Shown here piece after piece: positions 49,197 through 58,724 of a stretch of 64,000 nt of DNA. A program made the position numbers and the translations under genes. Numbering within the stretch: the stretch's first letter is position 1; each line of letters opens with the position of its first letter. Origin of the DNA: PALSA-129 sp963842505 (lineage in GTDB: Bacteria > Acidobacteriota > Terriglobia > Bryobacterales > Bryobacteraceae); the NCBI GenBank assembly GCA_963842505.1, contig CAWJGZ010000002.1, positions 868,001-932,000 on the forward strand, given 5' to 3'. Below the pieces are notes generated by a model. The model saw only the letters and a program-made list of their open reading frames with translations. It did no database searches and had not been told where the DNA came from.

Positions 49197-51671
49197 ATGC
49201 TGGGAAAAGATCTGCTGCAGGCGGTACGCGGGCTGCGCAAGAGTCCGGCCTTCACTTTGACAGCGGTGGCGACCATCGGGCTGGGGATCGGCGCCAGTAC
49301 GGCGATCTTCAGCGTGGTGAATGCGGTGCTGCTGGAGCCGCTGCCCTACCGCGATGCCGGGCGGCTGGCGCTGATCGAGAGCGACATGCGGCACCGCAAC
49401 GTGGTGGACTTTCCCTTCTCCGCGCCGGATTACGACGATATGCGGCGCGGCACCACGCAGTTTCAAGACATTGCCGGGGTCGTCACTTTTCGCATGCCGG
49501 TTATGGACGATGCAGGCGAACCGGCGATCATCCGCGCCGCCGGCGTGACACCCAATTTCTTGCGGTTGCTGGGCGCGCGCGTGGTGTTGGGCCGCGATTT
49601 TACGGATGCCGACGCCACCGCGCCACCGGCCGCGGCGCCCGGAGCACCAGCCGCCGCACAGGCGCCACCGCCGGCGATCGCCATTTTGAGCAATGAACTG
49701 TGGAAGCGCCGCTACTCGAGCGACCCCGGCGCGATCGGCCGGAGCATCGATCTGGGCGGCGGCAAGGCGCAGATTGTGGGTGTGCTGGAACCTGGGTTCG
49801 AACTGCTGTTTCCGCCCAAATCGGGCGTCGAGCGCCTGCCGGAGCTATGGACCGCGATGCGCATCGATTTCGCGGCGGCGGGCCGCAACGACGTTTTCCT
49901 GCACCTCGCCGGCCGGCTCAAGCCCGGCGCCACGGTGGCCACGGCACAGTCGGAAGCCGATGGTCTTGCGGCCGATCTGCGCCGCCGCTTCAGCATCAAG
50001 CAAACGGCCGGGTTGTACATCCGCGTCGAGCCCATGCGGCAGCACCTGGTGGCCGATGCGCGGCCGGCCATTCTGGCGCTGATGGGCGCGGTGCTGTTTT
50101 TGTTGCTGATCGCTTGCGCCAATGTGGCGAACCTTCTGCTGGTGCGCGCTTCGTCCCGAGGGCGAGAGATGGCGCTACGCGCGGCACTGGGCGGCGGACG
50201 TTGGGACCTGGTGCGCCGCGTGCTGTCGGAAGCCTTTCTACTGGCGGCGGCGGGCGCGGTGCTGGGCCTGGGCCTGGCGGGACTGGGACTCGATCTGCTG
50301 GTTTACCTGGCGCCGGCGAATCTGCCGCGGCTGGATGAAGTGACGATCGATCACACGGTGCTGGCTTTCACGGCGCTGGCCGCACTGGCGGCGGCGAGCG
50401 TTTTCGGAATCATCCCGGCGCTGCGCGCTTCGCGGCCCGACATCATGGACGTGTTGCGTGCGAGCGGCCGGACCACCGGTCTGGGCAGCGGCCAGACGCT
50501 GCGCAACGTAGTGGTGATGGCGGAAGTGGCGCTTTCCTTTGTTCTGCTGATCGGCGGCGGGCTGATGGCGCGCAGCTTCCTCGCCATCACTCACACGGAC
50601 CCCGGCTTCGAGGCTGAGCACGTGCTTACCTTCCTGGCTCCGGTGGCCGCCCGGGCGCGAACGCCGGAGCAGCGCGCGGCGATCATGAACGATTTCCGCG
50701 GCCGCCTCGGCGCCTTGCCGGGGGTGGTTGGGGCTTCTTCCGCGGGATCCCTGCCGCTGGACGGCAGTGCGCCGCTGGCCCGGTGGGGCACCGAAGCGGC
50801 GCGGACGGATCCAGCAAAATTCCACCAGGCGAACGCTTTTGCGGTAACGCCGGGTTACTTCAAGACGTTGGGCACGCGCCTCATCGCCGGCCGGACATTT
50901 ACGGACGCTGACAACACGCCCGCGCCGCGGGTGATGATCATCGACCAGCTCCTCGCTTCGAGAGCCTTCCCGCATGGGAACGCCATCGGCCAGCGGCTGC
51001 TCTGCCGCATCCGCACGCCGGAAGCGGAACTCTTCGAGGTGATCGGCGTGGTGGCGCACGTGCGTCACGAATCGCTGGCGTCGGACGGTCACGAGGGCAT
51101 GTATGTAACGGACGGCTACATGGGTTTCGGGAACGCCGCGAGCTGGATGGTACGCACCACGGGCGATCCGGCGAAGCTGGTGGCGAGGGTGCGCGAAGCG
51201 ATCAAGCGGTTTGACAAGAGCCTGGCGGTCTCCGATGTGGAACCGCTCACCGACTATTTGACGCGAGCGCGGGCGCAGACACGCTTCGCGCTGATCCTGA
51301 TTTCGCTTTTTGCGGCGATGGCCGCGCTGCTGGCCTCGGTGGGGCTCTACGGCGTGCTGGCGAGCGCGGTGCGGCAGCGGACCGCCGAGATCGGCTTGCG
51401 CATCGCGCTGGGCGCCGGTCCGGGCACGATTCTGCGGATGGTAGTGGGACAAGGACTGCGCCTGAGCCTGGCGGGCATTGCCGCCGGATTGGCCGCGGCG
51501 CTCGGCCTGACACGCGTGATGAGCAGCATGCTGGTGGGCGTGAAGGCCACCGACCCGGCGACGTTCGCGGCGACGGCGGCGGTCTTTCTGGCGGTTGCGG
51601 CTTTCGCGTCGTGGTTGCCGGCGCGGCGGGCGGCGGACCTCGATCCGTCGGACGCGTTGCGGGAAGAGTGA
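49197..51671 (+). CDS. ADOP-type duplicated permease (MacB/FtsX-like), first copy
   Basis: The protein is about 824 residues from ATG 49197 (GTG 49164 is possible). The layout is DLLQAVRGLRKSPAFTLTAVATIGLGIGASTAIFSVVNAVLLEPLPYRD, then an extracytoplasmic MacB-type domain with a Pro/Ala insertion. An FtsX block of three helices follows (ILALMGAVLFLLLIACANVANLLLVRASSRGREMALRAALGGGRWDLVRRVLSEAF), then a second periplasmic domain and a second FtsX block ending ARRAADLDPSDALREE. Such permeases normally pair with an ABC ATPase, but none is adjacent. This ATP-less expansion is typical of Acidobacteria. Confidence 0.88.
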   Translation: MLGKDLLQAVRGLRKSPAFTLTAVATIGLGIGASTAIFSVVNAVLLEPLPYRDAGRLALIESDMRHRNVVDFPFSAPDYDDMRRGTTQFQDIAGVVTFRMPVMDDAGEPAIIRAAGVTPNFLRLLGARVVLGRDFTDADATAPPAAAPGAPAAAQAPPPAIAILSNELWKRRYSSDPGAIGRSIDLGGGKAQIVGVLEPGFELLFPPKSGVERLPELWTAMRIDFAAAGRNDVFLHLAGRLKPGATVATAQSEADGLAADLRRRFSIKQTAGLYIRVEPMRQHLVADARPAILALMGAVLFLLLIACANVANLLLVRASSRGREMALRAALGGGRWDLVRRVLSEAFLLAAAGAVLGLGLAGLGLDLLVYLAPANLPRLDEVTIDHTVLAFTALAALAAASVFGIIPALRASRPDIMDVLRASGRTTGLGSGQTLRNVVVMAEVALSFVLLIGGGLMARSFLAITHTDPGFEAEHVLTFLAPVAARARTPEQRAAIMNDFRGRLGALPGVVGASSAGSLPLDGSAPLARWGTEAARTDPAKFHQANAFAVTPGYFKTLGTRLIAGRTFTDADNTPAPRVMIIDQLLASRAFPHGNAIGQRLLCRIRTPEAELFEVIGVVAHVRHESLASDGHEGMYVTDGYMGFGNAASWMVRTTGDPAKLVARVREAIKRFDKSLAVSDVEPLTDYLTRARAQTRFALILISLFAAMAALLASVGLYGVLASAVRQRTAEIGLRIALGAGPGTILRMVVGQGLRLSLAGIAAGLAAALGLTRVMSSMLVGVKATDPATFAATAAVFLAVAAFASWLPARRAADLDPSDALREE

Positions 51672-52346
51672 GGGTGCAAGGGGTGCGCTTTTGATATCCG
51701 TGCGGGATATGGAAGGCAGAAGTCAGAAGGCGAAATGAGGAGGATGTTGGAGGTGGCCGGAGGACTGGCAGGCGGCACCGCCTGCCCCACCAAAGAAGGC
51801 TGAGGACACTGGTGGCGTGAGATCGAGGGGAAAAGAAAAGAAGGGCGTTGCGGCGGCCGGGGCTCTCGGACTTTTCGCCGGGCGTGTCTCCGGATTCTCT
51901 CGGACCCAATTACGGGCGGCCGCCAATGATTTGAACCGCATCTGCGGGGTTTATAGCGCTGGATGGCGCGACGCGCCCCGTTTCAATGCCTGATTCTCTG
52001 AAAACCTTACTCCATGCGCAACTTCAGCCATGTTTCTGGATTGCGAAATCGATTCCACGTTTCTTCCGTCGAAGGACCCATCGGGACTACACCAGGTGGA
52101 TTACGCAAGGCTTTACGCCGCCGGAAGTATCAGTACCACCTAAAAAGCAACGCTCCCCGGCCGGGGAAGAAGATGCGAGAGATTGCGACGAGCGCAACTC
52201 TCTGATCCGATTCAAAAGTAGCATGGGGGCGAGTACTAAACCGTGGGATCGAAGTTGTAAGCGTTTGAAAACAAGAAAAATATAGTTGGAAGAAAATTGC
52301 AATGCGTTGGGGGTTGCCAGGCGGAAGCGCCTGGCCCGCTTTTTGG
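51672..52346. other. Intergenic stretch with hairpins, no clear gene
   Basis: I see no convincing gene in these 675 bases. Two hairpins stand out: GGCAGGCGG / CCGCCTGCC (51767-51786) and GCCAGGCG-GAAG-CGCCTGGC (52316-52335). The latter is followed by CCGCTTTTT on the plus strand and so is terminator-like. A basic 63-residue frame at 52014-52205 has no ribosome binding site. Confidence 0.5.
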
Positions 52347-52823
52347 CTACACTTCCAGGCGGCCGGAGCCTTGGCCACGGAGACGGCTGGGAGCGGCTTG
52401 CCGGCGGAGATCGATGATCAGAGACATGACCAGTTTTTCGATTTGATCGCGGATCTCGCAGTGCCGGTCGTATTTCATGAAGACCGGGTCGTCGACTTCC
52501 CATTCGAGAACTTTGGTGCGGGAGGCCAGATCTTCGGGGACGGAACTGCCGCTCAGGTTGACAACCAGGTCGAACTCCGAGCGGCTTAGATGGCGGACAC
52601 CCTTGGGGAACTGATCGCGCAGGTCGATATTTTTTTCGGCCATGGCTTTGAGGGTGTCGGGAGCGATGCGAATGGCGGGGGCGAGGCCGGCACTGGCGGC
52701 GATGAGGATATCGGAGCCATAGGTGCGGGCGAAAGCTTCGGCCATCTGGCTGCGGCAGGCGTTGCCGATGCAGAGGAACAGGACGCGCTTGGGATTCCCG
52801 GCGTTCACAGGTTGTCCCTTCAT
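52347..52823 (-). CDS. Low-molecular-weight protein phosphatase-like protein (ArsC-like)
   Basis: The protein is 158 residues. The P-loop is C18-IGNA-C-R24-S (LFLCIGNACRSQMAEAF), the CX5R(S/T) nucleophile motif shared by LMW phosphatases and thioredoxin-linked arsenate reductases. The general-acid Asp is probably in WEVDDPVF. The redox cysteines expected in ArsC after the second strand are absent (FDLVVNLSGSSVPED), so arsenate reduction by the usual relay is doubtful. Its ATG overlaps the pdxT stop (ATGA), placing it third in the vitamin B6 operon. Confidence 0.82.
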   Translation of the reverse strand: MKGQPVNAGNPKRVLFLCIGNACRSQMAEAFARTYGSDILIAASAGLAPAIRIAPDTLKAMAEKNIDLRDQFPKGVRHLSRSEFDLVVNLSGSSVPEDLASRTKVLEWEVDDPVFMKYDRHCEIRDQIEKLVMSLIIDLRRQAAPSRLRGQGSGRLEV

Positions 52824-53398
52824 AATTTCTTCAGGAAAAGCGCGTGAACGCGTGAATCGGCGGTCAGCTCGGGATGGAACGTGGCGACCAGGTGGCGGCC
52901 CTGCTCGACCAGGACTGGGTCGCCATGGTCGCGGGCGAGGATGCGGGCGGCGGGGCCGACGCGGCGAATGATGGGAGCGCGGATGAACACAGCTTCCATC
53001 TTACCGGGGGCGGTGCGCGCCAGGAATTCGGGTTCGGGTTCGATTTGAGTGACGCGGCTATCGATCTGGCGGCCGTAGGCGTTGCGTTCGACGGCGATGT
53101 CCATCAGGCCCAGGCTTTCCTGGGCGGGGCCGGAGACTTCATCGGCGACGAGGATGGCGCCGGCGCAGGTGCCGAAGACGGGTTTGCGGCTGCCGAACTC
53201 GGCCACGGCGTCGAAGAGGCCGTCGAGGCGCAAGAGCTTGAGCATGGTGGTGCTTTCGCCGCCGGGGATGACCAGGGCGTCAAGCGAGCGGAGGTCGGCG
53301 GATTCGCGGACGTAGACGGGTTGGGCGCCGGCGCGCTCGAGGGCCGCGCCGTGTGCCGCAAAGTCCCCTTGCAGCGAAAGCACTCCCACTTTTTTCAT
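52820..53398 (-). CDS. pdxT: Pyridoxal 5'-phosphate synthase glutaminase subunit
   Basis: The protein is 192 residues. The class I glutaminase triad is C78 (PVFGTCAGAILVA), H175 and E177 (ATFHPELTADSRVHALFL). The start MKKVGVLSLQGDFAAHGAALERAGA and VIPGGESTTMLKLLR fit PdxT. It supplies ammonia to PdxS, encoded 7 bp upstream. Confidence 0.96.
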   Translation of the reverse strand: MKKVGVLSLQGDFAAHGAALERAGAQPVYVRESADLRSLDALVIPGGESTTMLKLLRLDGLFDAVAEFGSRKPVFGTCAGAILVADEVSGPAQESLGLMDIAVERNAYGRQIDSRVTQIEPEPEFLARTAPGKMEAVFIRAPIIRRVGPAARILARDHGDPVLVEQGRHLVATFHPELTADSRVHALFLKKL

Positions 53399-53405
53399 AG
53401 TGGGT

Positions 53406-54296
53406 TTACCAGCCGCGGGTTTGCAGCAGCTCGTCCGCGGGAATCTTGGAGATGTCGAGGCCGGGCATGGCTTCGCCGAGCGAGCGGCTGGCTTCGAGGA
53501 GTTTATCGGGGTTATCGAAATTCTTGGCGGCCTGCACGATGGCTTTGGCGCGGGCGGCGGGGTCGGAGGATTTGAAGATGCCGGATCCGACAAAGACGGC
53601 CTCAGCGCCGAGTTGCATGACGAGCGCGGCGTCGGCGGGCGTGGCGATGCCGCCGGCGGAGAAGTTGGGCACGGGAAGCTTGCCGTGTTGGGCCACCCAT
53701 TCGACCAGTTCGAGCGGCGCGGCCAAAGTCTTGGCATGCTGGTAGAGTTCTTCCTTGCCGAGAACCGTGAGCTCCTTCATCTCTTTGACGATGGTGCGAA
53801 TGTGGCGGACGGCTTCGACAATATTGCCGGAGCCGGCTTCGCCCTTGGTGCGGACCATGGCGGCGCCTTCGCCGATGCGGCGGAGGGCTTCGCCGAGGTT
53901 GCGCGCGCCGCAGACGAAGGGAGTCTTGAAGCCGGTCTTATCGATGTGATGCTCTTCATCGGCGGGGGTGAGGACTTCGCTTTCGTCGATGAAATCGACG
54001 CCCAGCGCTTCGAGGATGCGGGCCTCCATGAAGTGGCCGATGCGGGCTTTGGCCATCACCGGGATGGTGACGGTTTTCATGATCTGTTCGATGATGCCGA
54101 TGTTGGCCATGCGGGCCACGCCGCCATCACGGCGGATGTCGGAGGGGACGCGTTCGAGAGCCATGACGGCGGCTGCGCCGGCGTCTTCGGCGATTTTGGC
54201 TTGTTGGGCGTTGGTGACGTCCATAATGACGCCGCCCTTCAACATTTCGGCGAGGCCGACGTTGACTCGAAACTGCTCGCTGGCGAATTGAAACAT
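53406..54296 (-). CDS. pdxS: Pyridoxal 5'-phosphate synthase lyase subunit
   Basis: The protein is 296 residues, a (beta/alpha)8 barrel that builds PLP from ribose 5-phosphate, glyceraldehyde 3-phosphate and ammonia. Conserved blocks are ALERVPSDIRRDGGVARMANIGIIEQIMKTVTIPVMAKARIGHF with catalytic K83, then DFIDESEVLTPADEEHHI, MVRTKGEAGSGNIVEAVRHIR and NFSAGGIATPADAALVMQLGAEAVFVGSGIF. CAGGAG precedes ATG 54296. Confidence 0.97.
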   Translation of the reverse strand: MFQFASEQFRVNVGLAEMLKGGVIMDVTNAQQAKIAEDAGAAAVMALERVPSDIRRDGGVARMANIGIIEQIMKTVTIPVMAKARIGHFMEARILEALGVDFIDESEVLTPADEEHHIDKTGFKTPFVCGARNLGEALRRIGEGAAMVRTKGEAGSGNIVEAVRHIRTIVKEMKELTVLGKEELYQHAKTLAAPLELVEWVAQHGKLPVPNFSAGGIATPADAALVMQLGAEAVFVGSGIFKSSDPAARAKAIVQAAKNFDNPDKLLEASRSLGEAMPGLDISKIPADELLQTRGW

Positions 54297-54374
54297 ACGA
54301 TTCTCCTGAAAGTTAAAGTTCTGACTCCTGTAAAAGTTGATAACAATGGCGGAGCGAGCAATCCTGTCCCACAG

Positions 54375-54420
54375 GCGCCGACAGGAATGCCGGCATCGCG
54401 GGCTGGAAAGCCCGCTCCAC
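54375..54420. repeat. Dispersed double-hairpin repeat, copy A
   Basis: Two consecutive hairpins are visible: an imperfect one around GCCGACAGGAATGCCGGC, and GCGGGCT-GGAA-AGCCCGC. A closely related element lies at 63139-63196. It is placed between the MocR-type regulator and pdxS. Confidence 0.7.
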
Positions 54421-54463
54421 GGGACGGCTGGCGGAAATCAGCGCGGATAGCATATCGGAACGC

Positions 54464-55960
54464 TCACACCATGGCGGACGACTGGCCGGCGCCTTGGGAG
54501 GCGCGGGCGATTTCCTCCGCGACGATTCTTCCTAAAACAGCGAGGCCGCTCCGGATCTGGTCCGGGTGAAGGCCGGCAAAACTGAGACGGAGCGCGCCGG
54601 GTTCCTGGCGCGAGACCGCGAAATAGCGGCCGGGAATATAAGCCACACCTTCCTTCTGAGCGCGCGGGAGCAATTCACCGGCGTCGAGGGGCTCGGGGAG
54701 GCGGACCCAGACGTTCATGCCGCCTTGCGGGCGGGTGTAGCGCGTGCCGGGCGGGAAAAAGCGGCCGCAGGCATCGAGAGTGGCGGCGAGGCGTTCGGCG
54801 CCCGCCTGCAACATGCGGGCGCGGTGAGACTCGAGGCGGCCGGATTCGGCGAATTCGAGGAGCACGGCCTGGGAAAGCTGGTCGGTATGGAGGTCGGCCG
54901 CTTCCTTGGCCTGACGGAGGCGATCGATCAGGGGCTTGGGACCGACCACCCAGCCGACACGCAGGCCGGGGAAACTGACTTTGGAGAAGCTGCGCAGCAG
55001 GACGGTCGAACCGGATTCATCGAGCTGCTTGATGGCGGGCAAGGGGTCGCCCGAGTAACGGAGCTCGCCATAGGAGTCGTTTTCGACGACAGGCACGCGG
55101 GCGGCGCGGGCGGCGTCGAGCAAGGCGTGGCGGGAGCTGAGCGGCAGAGTGGCGCCAGTGGGATTATGGAAATTCGAAGTGACGACGAGGAAGCGAGGGC
55201 GCGAGCGTTCGAGGATGGTCTGGAGGTTGGCGACGTCCATGCCATCAGGACCAACGGGAATGCCGACAAGCTGAGCGCCGTTCGAGAGCAGCAGATTTTT
55301 CAAGCCGGTGTAGACGGGATCTTCGACGGCCACGGCATCGCCGGGACGGAGAAGCACGCGGGCGATGAGGTCGAGGGCCTGCTGACAGCCGTTGGTGATG
55401 AGGAGATCGTCGCCGGGAGCGGCGAGAGACTGGCGGCGGGCTTCGTCGATGAGGTGGCGGCGGAGTGGTTGGTAGCCGCTGGGGGAGCCGAGCTGGAGGA
55501 TGGCGTCGAGATCGGGGTGGTTGAGCACGGCCTGGCAACTGGCGCGCAAATCATCGAGCGGGAAGAGAGCGCGGGCCGGACGCGACATGACGAAGCTGGC
55601 GATTTCGCCGCCGAAACCGCCGGCTGGGCCGGATGGAGGCAGGCTGCCTGGTTCGAGCAGGGCGGCCCAATCAAAGGAACCGGCGGGCGAAGTCGCCGCC
55701 TGACCAGTAACGAAGCTGCCGCGGCCCACTTGTCCGGCGATGAGACCTTCGGTTTCGAGCATGTCATAGGCGGCGGAGACGGTGGCACGGTTCAATCCAA
55801 GCAAGCCAGCCAGTTCACGAGTGGCTGGGAGACGTTCACCGCGGGAAAAATTGCCAGACCGGATATTAACGGCAATTTGTTCATAGAGCTGGCGGTATAG
55901 GGGCACTTCGGACTGATGGTTGAGAGCGGGCGTAAAATCGGCCAGCGGCAGGCTACGCAT
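54464..55960 (-). CDS. MocR/PdxR-type regulator (GntR HTH plus aminotransferase domain)
   Basis: The protein is about 498 residues from ATG 55960. The winged HTH (VPLYRQLYEQIAVNIRSGNFSRGERLPATRELAGLLGLNRATVSAAYDMLETEGLIAGQVGRGSFV) is joined to a fold-type I aminotransferase domain, with the PLP lysine in LLRSFSKVSFPGLRVGWVVGPKPLI. It stands just upstream of pdxS and pdxT on the same strand. The likely role is PdxR-like, sensing PLP and controlling its synthesis. The start is uncertain: ATG 55978 is also in frame. Confidence 0.88.
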   Translation of the reverse strand: MRSLPLADFTPALNHQSEVPLYRQLYEQIAVNIRSGNFSRGERLPATRELAGLLGLNRATVSAAYDMLETEGLIAGQVGRGSFVTGQAATSPAGSFDWAALLEPGSLPPSGPAGGFGGEIASFVMSRPARALFPLDDLRASCQAVLNHPDLDAILQLGSPSGYQPLRRHLIDEARRQSLAAPGDDLLITNGCQQALDLIARVLLRPGDAVAVEDPVYTGLKNLLLSNGAQLVGIPVGPDGMDVANLQTILERSRPRFLVVTSNFHNPTGATLPLSSRHALLDAARAARVPVVENDSYGELRYSGDPLPAIKQLDESGSTVLLRSFSKVSFPGLRVGWVVGPKPLIDRLRQAKEAADLHTDQLSQAVLLEFAESGRLESHRARMLQAGAERLAATLDACGRFFPPGTRYTRPQGGMNVWVRLPEPLDAGELLPRAQKEGVAYIPGRYFAVSRQEPGALRLSFAGLHPDQIRSGLAVLGRIVAEEIARASQGAGQSSAMV

Positions 55961-55995
55961 CAAGCCATAGCATACCATATTGGATGGGGATACAA
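55961..55995 (-). promoter_or_regulatory. Possible operator of the MocR-type regulator
   Basis: Plus-strand ATACCA (55972-55977) and ATACAA (55990-55995) are direct repeats starting 18 bp apart. On the minus strand the region reads TATGGTATGCTATGG next to the start codon. GabR, a MocR relative, binds ATACCA direct repeats, so autoregulation is possible. Confidence 0.35.
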
Positions 55996-56236
55996 CCCGG
56001 CATAATTTCCCTATCGTGGGTGTACGCCTACGACAGAGCAAGGCCTCCCATGACTGTGGGCCGATACGCCGCGCTGCTCAAATCGGAGACGTTCGATGGC
56101 TGCGTCAACATCGGCGCCGACTGCGACGGCCGCGCTAACTAACAAAGCCCACGGCTGCCCGTCTACCCTATTGGTTCCCGCCCAAAGCGCCTTTGGCAAT
56201 ACAGCCTTGGTGAAGGAAAAGGAAGAGGTACGCGAG

Positions 56237-58714
56237 ATGTGGGGATGGACTCGTTGGCACATACTCGTTCAGGACTTCCGCCATGCCCTGCGAACACTAC
56301 GGAAGAGCCCGGGATTCGCGATGACCGCAGTGCTCACACTGGCCCTCGGCATCGGAGCGAGCACAGCGGTCTTCACGGTGGTCGATTCCGTCATTCTGCA
56401 ACCGTTGAGCTATCGCGATAGCGGCAAGCTGGTGGTCGCGTGGGAGCGCTTGCGGTTTCTATCGTTCGATCCCACCGGACCCAATCCGCGCCATGCGGAT
56501 CTCTGGCAAAAACGGGCGACGGCATTCAGCGGGTTGACGCTACTGCGCGAGGGAGCAAACGGCCTGACCCTCGGCACGGAGCACCCGCGGTTGACCGGAA
56601 CGGTGACCGCTTATACAAACCTGCTGGACGTTCTCGAAGTGACGCCACTCCTCGGCCGAGGCTTTCGGCCGGAAGACGGCGTCAAGGGCCATGAAAACGT
56701 CGCCATTCTGACCTATCCCCTATGGCAGAGCTTGTTCCATGGCGACCCGGGCGTAATCGGCAAGGCCGTCCGCCTGGGCGACACGCCTCGCGAGGTGATT
56801 GGCGTTCTACCGGCCGACTTCCATTTTCCGAACAGGAACGCACTCCCCTCATTTCGCTCCAAACAGTCCGCCAGCAGCGTACCGGAGCCAGCCGTATTCC
56901 TCCCCGCCGTTATCGACCTGAGCGAGATTAGCTGGAATGGGGACTACGGCAACTGGCTGGCACTAGCGCGCCTCAAGCCGGGAGTCAGCATCAAGCAGGC
57001 CGAGGCGCAACTGACATCGATCGAAGCCCAGGTGTGGGAGGAAATGCCCGCTAATGAAAGAGACGACCGGCCGGGCGCGCTGCGGGCCACGGTCGAGCCT
57101 ATGCAAGCAGTTGTGGCCGGCGACTCGAGAACCGGTTTGTGGCTCCTGATGGCCGCGGTGGCCGGGCTGATGCTGATGGCTTGCGTCAACCTGGCGAACG
57201 CGCAACTGGGACGCACTCTTTCGCGCCACCGCGAGGCCGCCCTGCGCAGCGCGCTGGGCGCTCCGAAATGGCGGCTGATATGGAACTCGCTGGCGGAGAA
57301 TTTACTGCTGGCGGCGGTGGGCGGGATAGCAGGCGTGGGGCTGGCCGCCGCGGGATTGAGCCTCTTTCTCCACTATTCCCCGGTAGACCTGCCGCGTTTG
57401 CCAGAGGTCCATGTCAACCTGACGGTGCTGCTCTTTTCGGCGGCGCTAACCTTAGGCTCGAGCGTGCTGTTCGGCCTCTTGCCGGCTCTCAAGCTGTTGC
57501 ATACGGATCCCCAGGCGGCTCTTCAGCAGAGCGGCAGCCGGACGTTCGGCAGCCGGCAGGGCCATCGGCTGCGTGCCTGGCTGATTGGCCTCCAGGTTTT
57601 CGGATGCACGGTGCTCCTGCTGGTGACGGGTCTCTTTTCGAAGAGCCTGTTGTATCTGCTTCATCAAGACAAAGGCTTTGAAACGGGGCATGTCGCGATT
57701 GCCGAAGCCGATCTTCCGCGCAACACCTACGGAGCGGATCCAAGCCGGACCGCTTTCGACGATGCGGTGCTGCGGAATCTGCGGGCGATACCAGGCGTTC
57801 AATCGGCCGGCCTGGTGAGCGCCATGCCGCTCGAAGGCGAGTCCTGGATCGAAGACCTGTATCGAGTAGACCGGCCAAACCAGGACGCACCTCTTCTCAA
57901 CCTGCGCTGGGTGGGTCCCGGATATTTTGAGACGATGCGCGAAAGGCTGGTTGCCGGACGCTTCTTTGAAGAGCGCGACCGGAACCTGAGCAGCGCCGTT
58001 CTTTCGGAAAGCGAGGCCAAGGCTCTCTGGCATGACGAGAACCCGATTGACGGGCAAGTCCAGACCGAGGGCAGAAAGTTCACCGTGATCGGAGTGGTTG
58101 CCGATTCGCACACTACTTCGCTCAAATCGCCTCCCGTCAAGATGGCGTATTTGCATTACCGGGACCGGCCACCTTACGCCACGTTCTTTGTGGCGCGAGG
58201 CACGCAGGCGGCGGATGCGCTGGTGTCAAGCATGCGCCAAGCGATCTGGAGGTACGCTCCGGACGTCACCATCGCGCACGCCAAAGCCCTGGACTCGCAA
58301 GTGAGAGATTCACTCGCGACGGAGCGCTTTCACACATCGGTTCTGATGTCATTCGGAATTGCCGCTCTGCTGCTCGCGATGCTCGGTATTTATGGCGTGT
58401 TGAGCTATTCGATAGTCACCCGCAAACAGGAAATCGGCGTGCGCATGGCGCTTGGCGCTACCCGCCGAAGGATATACGTCCTCACTTTGGGCGAGGCAGG
58501 AGTTCCGGTCATCGCGGGCCTGGGGGCTGGTTTACTGGCCAGCACTCTGGCTGGACGCGTCATCCAGAAGCTGCTGTACGGAGTGCAGGCTGTGGACGCA
58601 TCGGTGATCCTGATCGTGGCCATGCTGTTCCTGAGCGCGGCTGTCATCGCGGCATTGTTGCCGGCGCGGCGCGCCGCAACCGTCGATCCCATGGAGGCCC
58701 TGCGCTCCGAATGA
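56237..58714 (+). CDS. ADOP-type duplicated permease, second copy
   Basis: The protein is about 825 residues from ATG 56237, preceded by GAGG. It begins MWGWTRWHILVQDFRHALRTLRKSPGFAMTAVLTLALGIGASTAVFTVVDSVILQPL. The first FtsX block is LLMAAVAGLMLMACVNLANAQLGRTLSRHREAALRSALGAPKWRLIWNSLAENLLLAAVGG. The second, near the end, is SFGIAALLLAMLGIYGVLSYSIVTRKQEIGVRMALGATRRRIY ... PARRAATVDPMEALRSE. An open frame continues 47 codons upstream but does not look coding. It converges with the third copy, whose stop codon is 10 bp away. Confidence 0.88.
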   Translation: MWGWTRWHILVQDFRHALRTLRKSPGFAMTAVLTLALGIGASTAVFTVVDSVILQPLSYRDSGKLVVAWERLRFLSFDPTGPNPRHADLWQKRATAFSGLTLLREGANGLTLGTEHPRLTGTVTAYTNLLDVLEVTPLLGRGFRPEDGVKGHENVAILTYPLWQSLFHGDPGVIGKAVRLGDTPREVIGVLPADFHFPNRNALPSFRSKQSASSVPEPAVFLPAVIDLSEISWNGDYGNWLALARLKPGVSIKQAEAQLTSIEAQVWEEMPANERDDRPGALRATVEPMQAVVAGDSRTGLWLLMAAVAGLMLMACVNLANAQLGRTLSRHREAALRSALGAPKWRLIWNSLAENLLLAAVGGIAGVGLAAAGLSLFLHYSPVDLPRLPEVHVNLTVLLFSAALTLGSSVLFGLLPALKLLHTDPQAALQQSGSRTFGSRQGHRLRAWLIGLQVFGCTVLLLVTGLFSKSLLYLLHQDKGFETGHVAIAEADLPRNTYGADPSRTAFDDAVLRNLRAIPGVQSAGLVSAMPLEGESWIEDLYRVDRPNQDAPLLNLRWVGPGYFETMRERLVAGRFFEERDRNLSSAVLSESEAKALWHDENPIDGQVQTEGRKFTVIGVVADSHTTSLKSPPVKMAYLHYRDRPPYATFFVARGTQAADALVSSMRQAIWRYAPDVTIAHAKALDSQVRDSLATERFHTSVLMSFGIAALLLAMLGIYGVLSYSIVTRKQEIGVRMALGATRRRIYVLTLGEAGVPVIAGLGAGLLASTLAGRVIQKLLYGVQAVDASVILIVAMLFLSAAVIAALLPARRAATVDPMEALRSE

Positions 58715-58724
58715 ACCTGGCGAT

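Noticed and set aside
51672..52346. tRNA or small RNA gene in the gap
   Set aside because: No cloverleaf, TTCGAATCC-type T arm or CCA end could be found on either strand.
52347..52823. Thioredoxin-coupled arsenate reductase ArsC
   Set aside because: The P-loop fits but the downstream redox cysteines are replaced (NLSGSS), and there are no ars genes nearby.
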